Shown piece after piece: positions 29,346 through 39,252 of a DNA stretch of 64,000 nucleotides. Under the pieces are notes generated by a model. That model ran no database searches, had not been told where the DNA came from, and saw only the letters and a program-made list of their open reading frames with translations. Origin of the DNA: an uncultured Prevotella sp. (GTDB taxonomy: Bacteria; Bacteroidota; Bacteroidia; Bacteroidales; Bacteroidaceae); contig CAJODF010000001.1 in the NCBI GenBank assembly GCA_905233555.1, positions 1 through 64,000 of the forward strand. The letters run 5' to 3'. Every line of letters starts with the position of its first letter. Positions within the stretch are counted from its first letter, which is position 1. The position numbers were made by a program, and so were the translations under genes.

Positions 29346-30521
29346 ATGAAGATATACGGCAGTCATAACAATCTACAGACAGTGACCCGCTCGGCAATCG
29401 TCGCAGCGGTTCTGTCCACGTTGGTCTGCTGTATCCGCGACCCGGAACTCCACCTCTTCGACGGTGGTGAGATCGACATCGACCTGCCTGTGGTGGAACT
29501 TGAACTCGATGCCTATTGGAACTACGAGATTTCATACGGTGTCTCCTACGACTGGAGGGCTGAGTGGCACTACGGCTGGGATGCTACCGACTACGAGATC
29601 TTCGGTGAGATCGGTTACACCGAGCCTACCACCTTCCACCTGCGCCGTTACTTCACGGGATCCATGCCTCTGGCCGAACATACCAGTGTGCTCGCCAATA
29701 CCATCACGGGTAACTCGTTCAATGGACAATATACCTGGGGCTTCTGGGACATCCTCGTATGGAACGATGTCAATACTATCGACGGTGTGCAGAGTCTGAA
29801 CTTCGACGAACAGACCTCGCTTGACTTCGTGGTTGCCTTCACCAACCAGACGATGGTGCCCTCCCGTTATGAGGCGAACTACACCCGGGCCTTCTACGAG
29901 CCGGAACCCCTCTTCTCCGCCTACGACCGTGGCATCGAGATCGACCGCGACCTCACGGGCTTCGAGTACGACTCCATCCATAATGTCTATGTCAAGAAAC
30001 TCGACATGGTGCTCGAGCCCATTACTTATATATACCTCACACAGGTCATCCTTCACAACAACCGTGGTAAGATCACGGGTGTGGATGGCTCTGGAAAACT
30101 CTCCGGTATGGCCCGATCCACGATGATCAATACGGGTATCGCCGGTGAGGATCTCATCACCGTTTATTTCAACACACGCTTCAAGAAAGACTGCGACATG
30201 AACGGTGAATCAGTTGACATTGCGGGCGGCCGTCTGCTCACCTTCGGGATGAGCGGCATGAACGCCAACCGCATCCAATATATAGAAGATGTCCAGGATA
30301 AGGCTAACCACTACCTCGACATCAACATGCACTTCAACAACGGTAACGACTCGACCTTCGTGTTCAATGTTACCGACCAGGTGCGCCAACACTGGAAGGG
30401 CGGCGTTATCACCGTCGAACTGGACATGGATACCATCGGTGTCCCCTCTCGTAACGGAGGCTCTGCCTTCGATGCTGTCGTGGAAGAATTCAAAGAAGAA
30501 ACCCACGAATTCGGATTATAA
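29346..30521 (+). CDS. DUF5119-like lipoprotein of fimbrial locus
   Basis: MKIYGSHNN... lipobox-like LVCC; RDPELHLFDGGEIDIDLPVVELELDAYWNYEISYGVSYDWRAEWHYGWD. Start taken as 29346 rather than 29187, which overlaps the upstream gene. Confidence 0.78.
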   Translation: MKIYGSHNNLQTVTRSAIVAAVLSTLVCCIRDPELHLFDGGEIDIDLPVVELELDAYWNYEISYGVSYDWRAEWHYGWDATDYEIFGEIGYTEPTTFHLRRYFTGSMPLAEHTSVLANTITGNSFNGQYTWGFWDILVWNDVNTIDGVQSLNFDEQTSLDFVVAFTNQTMVPSRYEANYTRAFYEPEPLFSAYDRGIEIDRDLTGFEYDSIHNVYVKKLDMVLEPITYIYLTQVILHNNRGKITGVDGSGKLSGMARSTMINTGIAGEDLITVYFNTRFKKDCDMNGESVDIAGGRLLTFGMSGMNANRIQYIEDVQDKANHYLDINMHFNNGNDSTFVFNVTDQVRQHWKGGVITVELDMDTIGVPSRNGGSAFDAVVEEFKEETHEFGL

Positions 30522-30577
30522 CAAAAATAAACTTAGAGATAGACAAAATGAATCAATTAATTAAAGTATTTGTAAAT

Positions 30578-32950
30578 ATGAAAAAGAATCTATTCCTTGT
30601 GGCATTGGCTGCACTTGCCTTTGCCGCCTGCAGCGACGATCTCGCTGAGGCCCCCCCTGTGGTAACTCCAGCCCCCGAGACCCAGGAGACCCCGATCGTG
30701 TTTAATTCCTCTTCCGACAACACGATTACTCGTTCTAACTACACTGGCGAGGTCGCTGCCGACATGCTGGGTCATCATTTCGTGGTGACTGGCTATAAAG
30801 GCAGCCAGACCCTTTGGGATGCGAATGACAACAGTAAGGTCTTTGACAATTTCCTCGTGGAATGGCGGAAGAACTCAGCCAACACCACCGAGTCGAACAC
30901 CAGCAACTGGGAGTATGTAGGCATTGCGCCCATCAAGCATGCTACCGACAACGGTGTCACCCGTCAGGCAGTCAAGTACTGGGACTATACGAAGGATCAG
31001 TACGACTTCATCGCCTGGTCAACGGGTAATGTGCCGGTGGTCTATGATGCCACCTCTTATGTGCCCGGATCCAACGTACTTGTTTCTTCCATCAATCCTT
31101 CTGCGGCTTTCGGTGCAGCAGGTACGGCTTTCACTATCCAAGGTAGGGCTGACGACCTCTCCCAGTGCTACATTGCCGATCTCGTGACGGTGACAAAGGC
31201 CAGTGGCAAATATGGCCAGCCCGTCACCCTCTCTTTCCGTAGCCTTGGTACCAAGGTGCGTCTCGGCGTCTATGAGACCATCCCCGGCTACTCCGTGAGA
31301 GACGTGGAGTTCTACTCGGCTGCCAAATCCGACGATGCGCAGGCTGCCCGTGCAAAACTCTTCACCACGACGGCCAACGACATCTACACCGAAGGTACAT
31401 ATACCGTTCATTATAAAACGGTTGACCTACCGGCAAGTGACGACAACAACCAGGCGCACATCCGTTTTGCTGGAACAGGTACCCAGTCAACCGTCGTAGA
31501 TTGGGGCAGCATGAACTACTCCATCGCCGAGGATGCCGAGAAGACAACGGGTGCCGTCTATCTGGGTCGCTCGTCCAACACGGCTACCTTCGCAGGTGAT
31601 CCCGGCAAGAACTACTACGAGTTCTACCTGCCCAATGAGTTGGGAACCAACCTCAACCTCCGTGTGAACTACACCCTCGAGGCTATCGACGGTACTGGTG
31701 AGGTCATCCATGTCTATGGTGCTACCGCACAGATTCCTTCTGTCTATGCACAGTGGCAGCCCGGCTTCGCCTATACCTATCTCTTTAAGATTAGCGACAA
31801 GACCAACGGCTATACCGGTTCTGGTTACGATCCCACGAATCCTGACATCGTGAATCCCCTCAACCCGGCCGGTCTTTATCCTATCACCTTCGACGCTGTC
31901 GTGGTCAACGCCGAGGATGCCGAACAAGAGACCATCACCACCGTCACCGTGCCCAGCATCACCACCTATCAGCAAGGTTCTGCTGTAGTGGACAACGACG
32001 AGTATCTGTACTCCACGGGTGATATCTTCATTACCGTCGGTGACGGCAATACCCTCCAGAACCTCAGCACCAAAGGTGCCCTCTATATCGTTCCGGATGG
32101 ATATACCGAGGCTGACGTGGTGGATGCCATGCAGATGCGTGATGACGACGATACTTATGGGACTGGAGCCTTCATGGCTCGCAGCGGGGATATAATCTAC
32201 GATGAGGCTTCTTATAGGACCGTCAACCAGATTGAATTTGGTGCCGATGGCAATGCCATCACCGTAGGTACCGATATGGCCATGCGTTTCTCTCCATATC
32301 CTGGAACCACCTATGCTTTCGTCTATACCAAGAACTCAGCCTCCACTACCGTCGCGAAATATGTGGAGTGCGACTATTGGAATGTCATGGGAGACCTTTA
32401 TCGCTATGCCTACCAGAACGCCACATCAGGCGATGTGCAGGAAGGTGTGGCCTATTTCACCGACGAGAACTCCGGTCAGGTGAATGTCTTCCTCGGACAG
32501 AACGTCAAAGGCCTGAAGGTACGCACGGGTGAAGGCACTGCCGAATCTCCCTACGTCTATACCGAGGCTTCTGGCTATGCCGTCTCCGGAACGATCGCTA
32601 ATCCTACCGTCTATTGCTACGGCATCACCAACAAGGTGGCCCGCAATATCGCTTATGGCAATCCCAAGACCCAGGGACTCTTCGAGGCGACCGCTGCTGG
32701 CGATTCTTTCGTGGCAACCAATGATACGGCTCCCGTCGTAGGCAAGGCCTACTACTATCAGGAACTCGACGGCACCTATACCTTCTGCGTCATGCTGCCT
32801 CAGCAGGCTGATGGCCTCAAGGTGCTCGACAAGACTTCTTACGTAAAAGTGACTTCAACTGAGTCAATTGGGCTCACAGGTGTAACTTACTTCGACAAGT
32901 ATTTCCAGAACGACGGTGAATACTACGCAAAGGTCATCAAAGTGCAGTAA
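30578..32950 (+). CDS. Fimbrillin family protein (lipoprotein precursor)
   Basis: MKKNLFLVALAALAFAACSDD; NWEYVGIAPI...VKYWDYTKDQYDFIAWS; Y.YLFKISDKTNGYTG shared with neighbours. Confidence 0.85.
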   Translation: MKKNLFLVALAALAFAACSDDLAEAPPVVTPAPETQETPIVFNSSSDNTITRSNYTGEVAADMLGHHFVVTGYKGSQTLWDANDNSKVFDNFLVEWRKNSANTTESNTSNWEYVGIAPIKHATDNGVTRQAVKYWDYTKDQYDFIAWSTGNVPVVYDATSYVPGSNVLVSSINPSAAFGAAGTAFTIQGRADDLSQCYIADLVTVTKASGKYGQPVTLSFRSLGTKVRLGVYETIPGYSVRDVEFYSAAKSDDAQAARAKLFTTTANDIYTEGTYTVHYKTVDLPASDDNNQAHIRFAGTGTQSTVVDWGSMNYSIAEDAEKTTGAVYLGRSSNTATFAGDPGKNYYEFYLPNELGTNLNLRVNYTLEAIDGTGEVIHVYGATAQIPSVYAQWQPGFAYTYLFKISDKTNGYTGSGYDPTNPDIVNPLNPAGLYPITFDAVVVNAEDAEQETITTVTVPSITTYQQGSAVVDNDEYLYSTGDIFITVGDGNTLQNLSTKGALYIVPDGYTEADVVDAMQMRDDDDTYGTGAFMARSGDIIYDEASYRTVNQIEFGADGNAITVGTDMAMRFSPYPGTTYAFVYTKNSASTTVAKYVECDYWNVMGDLYRYAYQNATSGDVQEGVAYFTDENSGQVNVFLGQNVKGLKVRTGEGTAESPYVYTEASGYAVSGTIANPTVYCYGITNKVARNIAYGNPKTQGLFEATAAGDSFVATNDTAPVVGKAYYYQELDGTYTFCVMLPQQADGLKVLDKTSYVKVTSTESIGLTGVTYFDKYFQNDGEYYAKVIKVQ

Positions 32951-33010
32951 AACATGAATCAAATTCGAGAAAATAAATATATAGTATTAATCAATAAAAA
33001 ATTTACAATT

Positions 33011-35251
33011 ATGAAAAAGAAATTATTCTTTGCAGCCGTGGCTCTCGTAGCGTTAGCCAGCTGCTCAAGCGACGAGATTATCGGCGACAGCCCGTCTCCA
33101 ACCCCCGAAAAGGCATCCAATGCCATTAACTTCGGTTTTGAAATGCAAAAGATGACTCGTGGTAGCATTTATGGTAAGGCTGCTGCAGACATCCTCGGTA
33201 ACAACTTCTATGTAACAGGTACTAAGGCTGATAATAATTTGGCGACTCCTGTACCAACGAATAGCCCAACAACAGCTCTCGTTTTTGACAACTATTTGGT
33301 ACACTATGGTATAAATACTGCAGGTACAACTGAGTCCAACACGGCAAACTGGGAATACGTAGGTGTAACTCCAGATGGAACTAACTATGTAAAGTTATCT
33401 TCTATTGCCGCTCAGTCTATAAAGTATTGGGACTACAGCACTGCTCAGTATGACTTCCTCGCTTTCTCAACGGGTACACACAAGGCTGTCAGTAGTACTA
33501 CTCCTTCTGCTGGTGAAATTGGTGTTACAGCCAGTAAGTATGGTGGGGACCTTGCAAGTAACGGAGTAGCCTACACTTTCTCTATCCCTGATAATGATGC
33601 TATTCAACAAGCATATATCACAGATATTACGACGGTATCAAAGGCAAACTATGGCAAGGAGGTGACTCTGAAGTTCAAGAACCTCGGTTCAAAGGTGCGT
33701 ATTGCTCTTTATGAGACCGTTCCTGGATACTCCGTAAAAGATGTAGTCTTCTATTCGGTAGATGGAACAAATGATTTCACAGGCAGCAAGTCTGCAACTG
33801 CAAAGTTGATTAGTGCGAATACCAATGGTATTCCTACCAATGGTTCGATTAAGGTTTATTTCCCGCATGTAGGTACTTCTAATGCTGGTGAACAGGACTA
33901 TAATATTGCTGCAGCAACGGTGGACTCTCCTGAAAGTGGTGCGACTTATGATAAATTTAAGGATTTTGGTTCTCTTGATAATTTAGTAGTCAAAGAAACT
34001 GCAGAAGATGCAACTACAGGTGAAGGTGCTACCGCCTACTATCTGGGACGTACACTCCCGACTGCAACATTTGCAGGTTCATCAGCTGCGTCATGGTACA
34101 AAACAGTATTCCCTGTTAGTACAAGTTCACCTCTTACGCTTCGCGTAGATTATAAACTTGTTTCTACCGATGGCTCTGGAGAGATAATCAATGTTTATGG
34201 TGCTAAGGCTGTAGTTCCTGCTACTTATACCAAGTGGCTGCCTAATTATGCCTACACTTACATCTTTAAGATTTCGGATAACACGAATGGTTGGACTGTC
34301 CCTGAAGTTTCTACGACAGATCCTGAGCCTGCAGGCTTGTTCCCCATTACCTTCGACGCTGTTGTGGCTGAGGCTACGGATGCAACTGCTGGGCAGACGA
34401 CTATTACTACCGTTGCTGCTCCAACTATTACAACCTATCAGCAGAATCACGCTTATACAACAAACGAGTATTCAATTGCTACTGGCAAGGATGTGTATGT
34501 TCAGGTTATGGACAACAGCGCTACCCCTGCATCGCTTAAGGAAGATTTGAATGGAACTGTTACTGGTGGTACAAATAAATCGCTTCTCTATGCTATAACA
34601 GGTACAGCACCTATTTCAGAAGCAACTGTAATGGATGCACTTGAGAATCAGTCTAGTGTAGCGGCTTCTGGTGCTATTACTGGTCGCAATGGTATGATTC
34701 TAACCCCGAATGACAATATCGATGCTACAGTTAATGAAATTAAGAATGGTGTGGACAACAATCCTATTTCAATAACTGCTGGTCAGGCTGCAATGATACC
34801 CCTCACTGGTGCTAATGCTCTTACCGCAGGTACATACGCATACGTCTATGACTACTCAACTGCTGCTAAGACGCCTGTGACAGAATATCAGCCAATTACT
34901 GTAACAGTTGGTACTACTGTTGTAGATGGTAAGTATTATATCGAAGAGAGTACTATAGGTTTAACTACTACTAAGACAGCTGATTCCGGTGAACCAGGAT
35001 CAGGTGAAGCAGTAGACAATACTTACATATATTTCTCTAAGACTACCAATGGTACAGGCACAACAACTTATTCGTATGTAAGTGTAGCAGGTAAGACCAC
35101 TCTTCCTGCAGGTTTGATTAAGGTTTTGAAGTCTTCTCTTACGACTGTCACAGGTACAGACGTAAAAGCAGCTGCTGGTACTTTCTATTTCGATACCTAT
35201 ATCACCAACGATGGTAAGTACGCTGTGAAGGTCATCAAGATCGTTGCTTAA
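33011..35251 (+). CDS. Fimbrillin family protein (candidate major subunit)
   Basis: MKKKLFFAAVALVALASCSSDE; NWEYVGVTP...QSIKYWDYSTAQYDFLAFS; YTYIFKISDNTNGWT. Confidence 0.85.
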   Translation: MKKKLFFAAVALVALASCSSDEIIGDSPSPTPEKASNAINFGFEMQKMTRGSIYGKAAADILGNNFYVTGTKADNNLATPVPTNSPTTALVFDNYLVHYGINTAGTTESNTANWEYVGVTPDGTNYVKLSSIAAQSIKYWDYSTAQYDFLAFSTGTHKAVSSTTPSAGEIGVTASKYGGDLASNGVAYTFSIPDNDAIQQAYITDITTVSKANYGKEVTLKFKNLGSKVRIALYETVPGYSVKDVVFYSVDGTNDFTGSKSATAKLISANTNGIPTNGSIKVYFPHVGTSNAGEQDYNIAAATVDSPESGATYDKFKDFGSLDNLVVKETAEDATTGEGATAYYLGRTLPTATFAGSSAASWYKTVFPVSTSSPLTLRVDYKLVSTDGSGEIINVYGAKAVVPATYTKWLPNYAYTYIFKISDNTNGWTVPEVSTTDPEPAGLFPITFDAVVAEATDATAGQTTITTVAAPTITTYQQNHAYTTNEYSIATGKDVYVQVMDNSATPASLKEDLNGTVTGGTNKSLLYAITGTAPISEATVMDALENQSSVAASGAITGRNGMILTPNDNIDATVNEIKNGVDNNPISITAGQAAMIPLTGANALTAGTYAYVYDYSTAAKTPVTEYQPITVTVGTTVVDGKYYIEESTIGLTTTKTADSGEPGSGEAVDNTYIYFSKTTNGTGTTTYSYVSVAGKTTLPAGLIKVLKSSLTTVTGTDVKAAAGTFYFDTYITNDGKYAVKVIKIVA

Positions 35252-35260
35252 TCTCTCACA

Positions 35261-35288
35261 AGCCGGGCGGGGGTTGCTCCGCCTGGCT
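35261..35288 (+). terminator. Hairpin AGCCGGGCGG-GGGTTGCT-CCGCCTGGCT after fimbrillin gene
   Basis: 10-bp inverted repeat with one G:T position, 10 bp after the stop; followed by AT-rich sequence but no clear U-tract. Confidence 0.5.
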
Positions 35289-35487
35289 ATATATAAATAA
35301 ATATAATAAAAATAATAATATATAATGTACGCGCGTAAGCGCAAACGCTCTTTAGAGCAAACGCTCGTTCTTTGAGACGACATTCGTTCTTTAACTTACT
35401 GACACACCCCCTTCGAAGGTTCCGGATGGCGACGACACAAAAGGGACTATCCCTCATGTGACATGCTTCGGAAATGCGTTTCAAATC

Positions 35488-35575
35488 GCGTATAGGCGCA
35501 CAATCGTTTGCGTATAGGCGAACGATCGTTTGGGTATAGGCGCACAATCGTTTGGGTATAGGCAAACGATAGAAA
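35488..35575. repeat. Four tandem copies of a 22-bp unit (GCGTATAGGCGMACRATCGTTT) with palindromic core
   Basis: Copies at 35488, 35510, 35532, 35554; exact 22-bp period; copy 2 contains AACGATCGTT; last copy degenerate. Confidence 0.9.
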
Positions 35576-35764
35576 GGTAGGGGTTCTTCCCCTTTTTCCC
35601 TTAGGCCTTTCCCCTGCGAGCCTTAGTGCTCCCCCCTGCAAAGCCCTTATGCGGTCCATCTGTAACAGTTTCCCTTTGTGAGGGGGTGTGTTTAGTGAGT
35701 GAAGACCTCTGGCTGAGCCTAACGGCAAGGCCGAACAAAAAAAACGAAAAAAGATAGTAAGACA

Positions 35765-37993
35765 GTGAAAAGGAAATTACTATATTTAACAACCATCATT
35801 CTGACGCTCGCAGGCTGCGCCAGCGAGGACTACGTCGGCAATGAGGAACTGCACGAGGTGAATGAAAATGGACGCCCCGTGACGTTCAACCTTATCGCCG
35901 CTCCCAAAACCAGAGCCGTAGGTGGAAGTGCTGCCGCCGATATGCTTAATAGCAGTTTCGTGGTGTATGCACAGAAGAAGTTCACAAGTCCGGCATCGAC
36001 ACAAAAGGTGTTCGACAATTACCTTGTGCAGTATGCCGATAACTCCGCCAGTACCACCACATCCAACTCCGCCGGTTGGGAATACGTAGGTTATTACAAC
36101 CTGCCAGACGGAACAATAACAAACCATGCGGGTATTCCCGCAGCCACCACTGGTCGCGTTGAGCAGTCCATCAAATACTGGGACTTCTCTGCTGACCATT
36201 ACGAATTCCTTGCCTATTCATTAGGTAAGGGCGATAAACCCGAAGATTCTGATAATACTAAATATGCCAATGCAACAGCATTATACTATGACGATAAAAC
36301 ATCTGCCAATGACCCATCTGATGATGATTATACAGGCTACAAATATAAACTCACAGGCAGTGCTGACCAACTTCAGGCCTGCTATATCTCTAACTTGGAG
36401 AAGGTTGCACCGAGTTATTCCAATACTCAGGTGCAGTTGAAGTTCCGCAAGTTAGAGTCGAAAGTAAGGATCGCTCTCTACGAGACCATCCCGGGCTATT
36501 CTGTAAATGACGTGAAGTTCTATGCGACCAGTACGGCTGAGACATCAGGCAATGAAGCCTACCTCTATGGCTCTGCTAACTTTATACACACTGATGGCTC
36601 TTTCACCGTCACCTATGATGACGACCCCAATTCCACAAGCATTAATCCGAGCCTTACGTGGGAAGCAGGCAGTTCCGATGCCCCCGCTGCCAATTTGTCC
36701 TTTGGTAACACGACTGGCGCTGGCTCCACATGGACGGGCTGGGCTTCTAAAGAATACCTTGAAGCCACAGGGAGTTATCTCGGACGTACCTCGAATACTG
36801 CTACGATGTCGGACTATCAATATGTACTCCCGAATCCGTCGAATACGGCCAACCTCAACCTGAAGATTGACTACACCTTGGTGTCACGCGACGGTTACGG
36901 TGAGGAGATTAAGGTGAAAGGCGTCACGGCAGCGGTTCCAGCGACCTATGCCCAGTGGCTGCCCAACTACTCTTATACATACATCTTTAAGATAACAGAC
37001 GAGAATCTCTATCCCATCACCCTCGATGCCATTGTGACCCAGAATGTCGATGGTAAGCAGGAGACAATCACAACGGTATCCGAGCCGAGTATCACGACCT
37101 TCGGTGTAGTGAATAACAAGTACTCCGTTGGCAAGTCTGAGTATGAGGCCGGTGCAGACATCTATGCAACGATCGTAAAGGGTAACGAGGTGATGACGCC
37201 TGTATTATCTGGTGCTGACGCAAATGTGAAGGTCTATAGAGTGGCTTATAAGTCAGGTGCAACAGCCGAGCAGATTGCGGCTAATCCGATCACGGAAACC
37301 AATGTGGCTAATAGCATTGCTATGGAAAATGTTTCCGGTTTGATACAGGCTACCGCTTACACTACGGGAGTCTCTGTGGTGACCTCTGTTCCTGGAGAGA
37401 ATGGCTCTTCCAAGACCATCGATGCCTTGAAGTTGCAGAGTGTTCCTATCGGCTCCTATGCCATCCAGTACAAATATAAGGATGCATCAGATATAGACCA
37501 GTATGTCTATAAGATCGTCAGAGTGCAGCCCTCGATTTCTGTCTATCAGGCACCAAATGGCTTTGATGAAGTAGATGAATATGCGGCAGGAAGTATCTAC
37601 GTATTACTGGATAATGGCTCTACGTCGTTTACGAGCACGCCATCTCAAAACACTTGGCTTTACACTGTATCGATGGATCAAAATGGCAGTTCTTCAGAAG
37701 CACCTGCGGAAATCACCCAGGCAACTGCGGCTGAAGCCGCTACCAACCTCAGTACGGGTGCGGTTGATGACAATGGTTGGAGGATTACGTTCACGAAAGT
37801 TGCAGGAGGCTTCCTTAATGCAAGCACTAGTAGCATACCAGATACAGATATTTCTTTCACTGGAGCCAATAAGGTGGGTGTGTTTACCGGCGCAGCAGGA
37901 ACGACTTATGTATTTGAGTATATCTATACCGATCCTGCGGACAATACGAGCAAGAAATTCTACAGGGTCATCAAAGTAGCCTCTGGTTCTTAA
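35765..37993 (+). CDS. Fimbrillin family protein (GTG start)
   Basis: MKRKLLYLTTIILTLAGCASED lipobox; GWEYVGYYN...QSIKYWDFSADHYEFLAYS; YTYIFKITDENLYPITLDAIV. Confidence 0.85.
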   Translation: MKRKLLYLTTIILTLAGCASEDYVGNEELHEVNENGRPVTFNLIAAPKTRAVGGSAAADMLNSSFVVYAQKKFTSPASTQKVFDNYLVQYADNSASTTTSNSAGWEYVGYYNLPDGTITNHAGIPAATTGRVEQSIKYWDFSADHYEFLAYSLGKGDKPEDSDNTKYANATALYYDDKTSANDPSDDDYTGYKYKLTGSADQLQACYISNLEKVAPSYSNTQVQLKFRKLESKVRIALYETIPGYSVNDVKFYATSTAETSGNEAYLYGSANFIHTDGSFTVTYDDDPNSTSINPSLTWEAGSSDAPAANLSFGNTTGAGSTWTGWASKEYLEATGSYLGRTSNTATMSDYQYVLPNPSNTANLNLKIDYTLVSRDGYGEEIKVKGVTAAVPATYAQWLPNYSYTYIFKITDENLYPITLDAIVTQNVDGKQETITTVSEPSITTFGVVNNKYSVGKSEYEAGADIYATIVKGNEVMTPVLSGADANVKVYRVAYKSGATAEQIAANPITETNVANSIAMENVSGLIQATAYTTGVSVVTSVPGENGSSKTIDALKLQSVPIGSYAIQYKYKDASDIDQYVYKIVRVQPSISVYQAPNGFDEVDEYAAGSIYVLLDNGSTSFTSTPSQNTWLYTVSMDQNGSSSEAPAEITQATAAEAATNLSTGAVDDNGWRITFTKVAGGFLNASTSSIPDTDISFTGANKVGVFTGAAGTTYVFEYIYTDPADNTSKKFYRVIKVASGS

Positions 37994-38013
37994 ATGAATA
38001 ATGTTTGTGTGAG

Positions 38014-39252
38014 ATGAAAAGATGGGAACATACTATAGGAAGTAGGATGTCAGGCCTGATGAGGTCTGCCGGCATCCTGCTGCTGTCGGCTATGTCGGCA
38101 GTAGTCCTCCTGTCGTGTGGCGGCAGCGGTGACGAGCCGGGAGGTGATCCCACGCCCGTGCCCAATGGACCTATGCCCATCTTCTTCTCCGGCAGCCTGG
38201 CCGAAAGCCATAGCGAGAGCCATGCCCGTACCCGTGCCACGACGCAATACTTGAAACTGACGCATGAGACATTCTATGCATGGGCCTATAAGAACCCGAC
38301 ATCCGGCAGTGCCGAAACTGTGATGCAGGATTACACTGTCAACTGGCTGACAGGCTCCGAGGGCACCACCGCCAGCAACTCCAGCGGTTGGGAGTACGTA
38401 AACCAACAGCCTTCCGGAGGCGTGGAGCAGAGCATCAAGTATTGGGACTTCGATGCCGCAGACTACCGTTTCTTCGGTTATGCTGGCCCGAAGACATCGG
38501 ATGAGTACCCGAACTATTCATGTACGATAGGCTCGGATAATGTGGCGATTTCCTTCGGGGTAGATGTCTCTAAGGTGGTTTCCGGCAATCCGCTGAAAGA
38601 CCCCAGTCTGGCCCTAAAGGACGGTGAGACGCCACTTCCCATCTTCTCGAAACTCTGGTACAAGGCGAAGGCATCCCTGCCTGCTCAGAAGAACAATCCA
38701 GTCATTCTGGAGTTCCTCCAGCCTTACAGCAAGGTGCGCTTCATGTTCCGTCAGTCGGAGCCGGAGACCACGAGGTTCATCCTGTCGGAAATACACTTCA
38801 AACCGTCGAGTGGTGCAAAAATCTATACAAAAGGAACCTTTAAGGTGACCTATCCCACGACAGGTGAGGAAACCGCTGAGACGTGGACTATTGAGAATCC
38901 TGATGATGCGACGGCTTTGCCCGATCTGGACAAGTACTACTATGAGGTTGCATCCGGCGAAACAGATCCGGTCAAAATTGCTGGTGAGAAGATGTGGTAC
39001 GTCGTCCTGCCCGCAAAGGACCAGGGTACTTACACCCTCTCACTGAAGGTGAACGGCAAGGAAAAGAATGTCGTTCTGCCCGCCAAGTATATGATTTGGC
39101 TGCCGTGCTACGAATATACCTATATCTTTAAGATTACGGAGAACGGTGGTGTCGAGATTGCTGCCGTGCAGTCGGCCTTCACGCCGTGGGTCACCCACGA
39201 ATATAGTGATAGCGATGAGCATCCTAATATGTATGAGGTTTATAACTGGTGA
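38014..39252 (+). CDS. Fimbrillin-like lipoprotein
   Basis: Lipobox VVLLSCGG; GWEYVNQQPSGGVEQSIKYWDFDAADYRFFGY; YTYIFKITENGGVEI. Confidence 0.8.
   Translation: MKRWEHTIGSRMSGLMRSAGILLLSAMSAVVLLSCGGSGDEPGGDPTPVPNGPMPIFFSGSLAESHSESHARTRATTQYLKLTHETFYAWAYKNPTSGSAETVMQDYTVNWLTGSEGTTASNSSGWEYVNQQPSGGVEQSIKYWDFDAADYRFFGYAGPKTSDEYPNYSCTIGSDNVAISFGVDVSKVVSGNPLKDPSLALKDGETPLPIFSKLWYKAKASLPAQKNNPVILEFLQPYSKVRFMFRQSEPETTRFILSEIHFKPSSGAKIYTKGTFKVTYPTTGEETAETWTIENPDDATALPDLDKYYYEVASGETDPVKIAGEKMWYVVLPAKDQGTYTLSLKVNGKEKNVVLPAKYMIWLPCYEYTYIFKITENGGVEIAAVQSAFTPWVTHEYSDSDEHPNMYEVYNW

Noticed and set aside
35488-35575. Tandem repeats resembling a CRISPR array
   Set aside because: Units abut with no variable 25-40-bp spacers and no cas genes nearby; these are plain tandem repeats.
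35286-35728. Small minus-strand ORFs in the fimbrillin intergenic region (92 and 93 aa)
   Set aside because: Their translations just read the 22-bp repeats (AYTQTIVRLY...); no credible start or domain.
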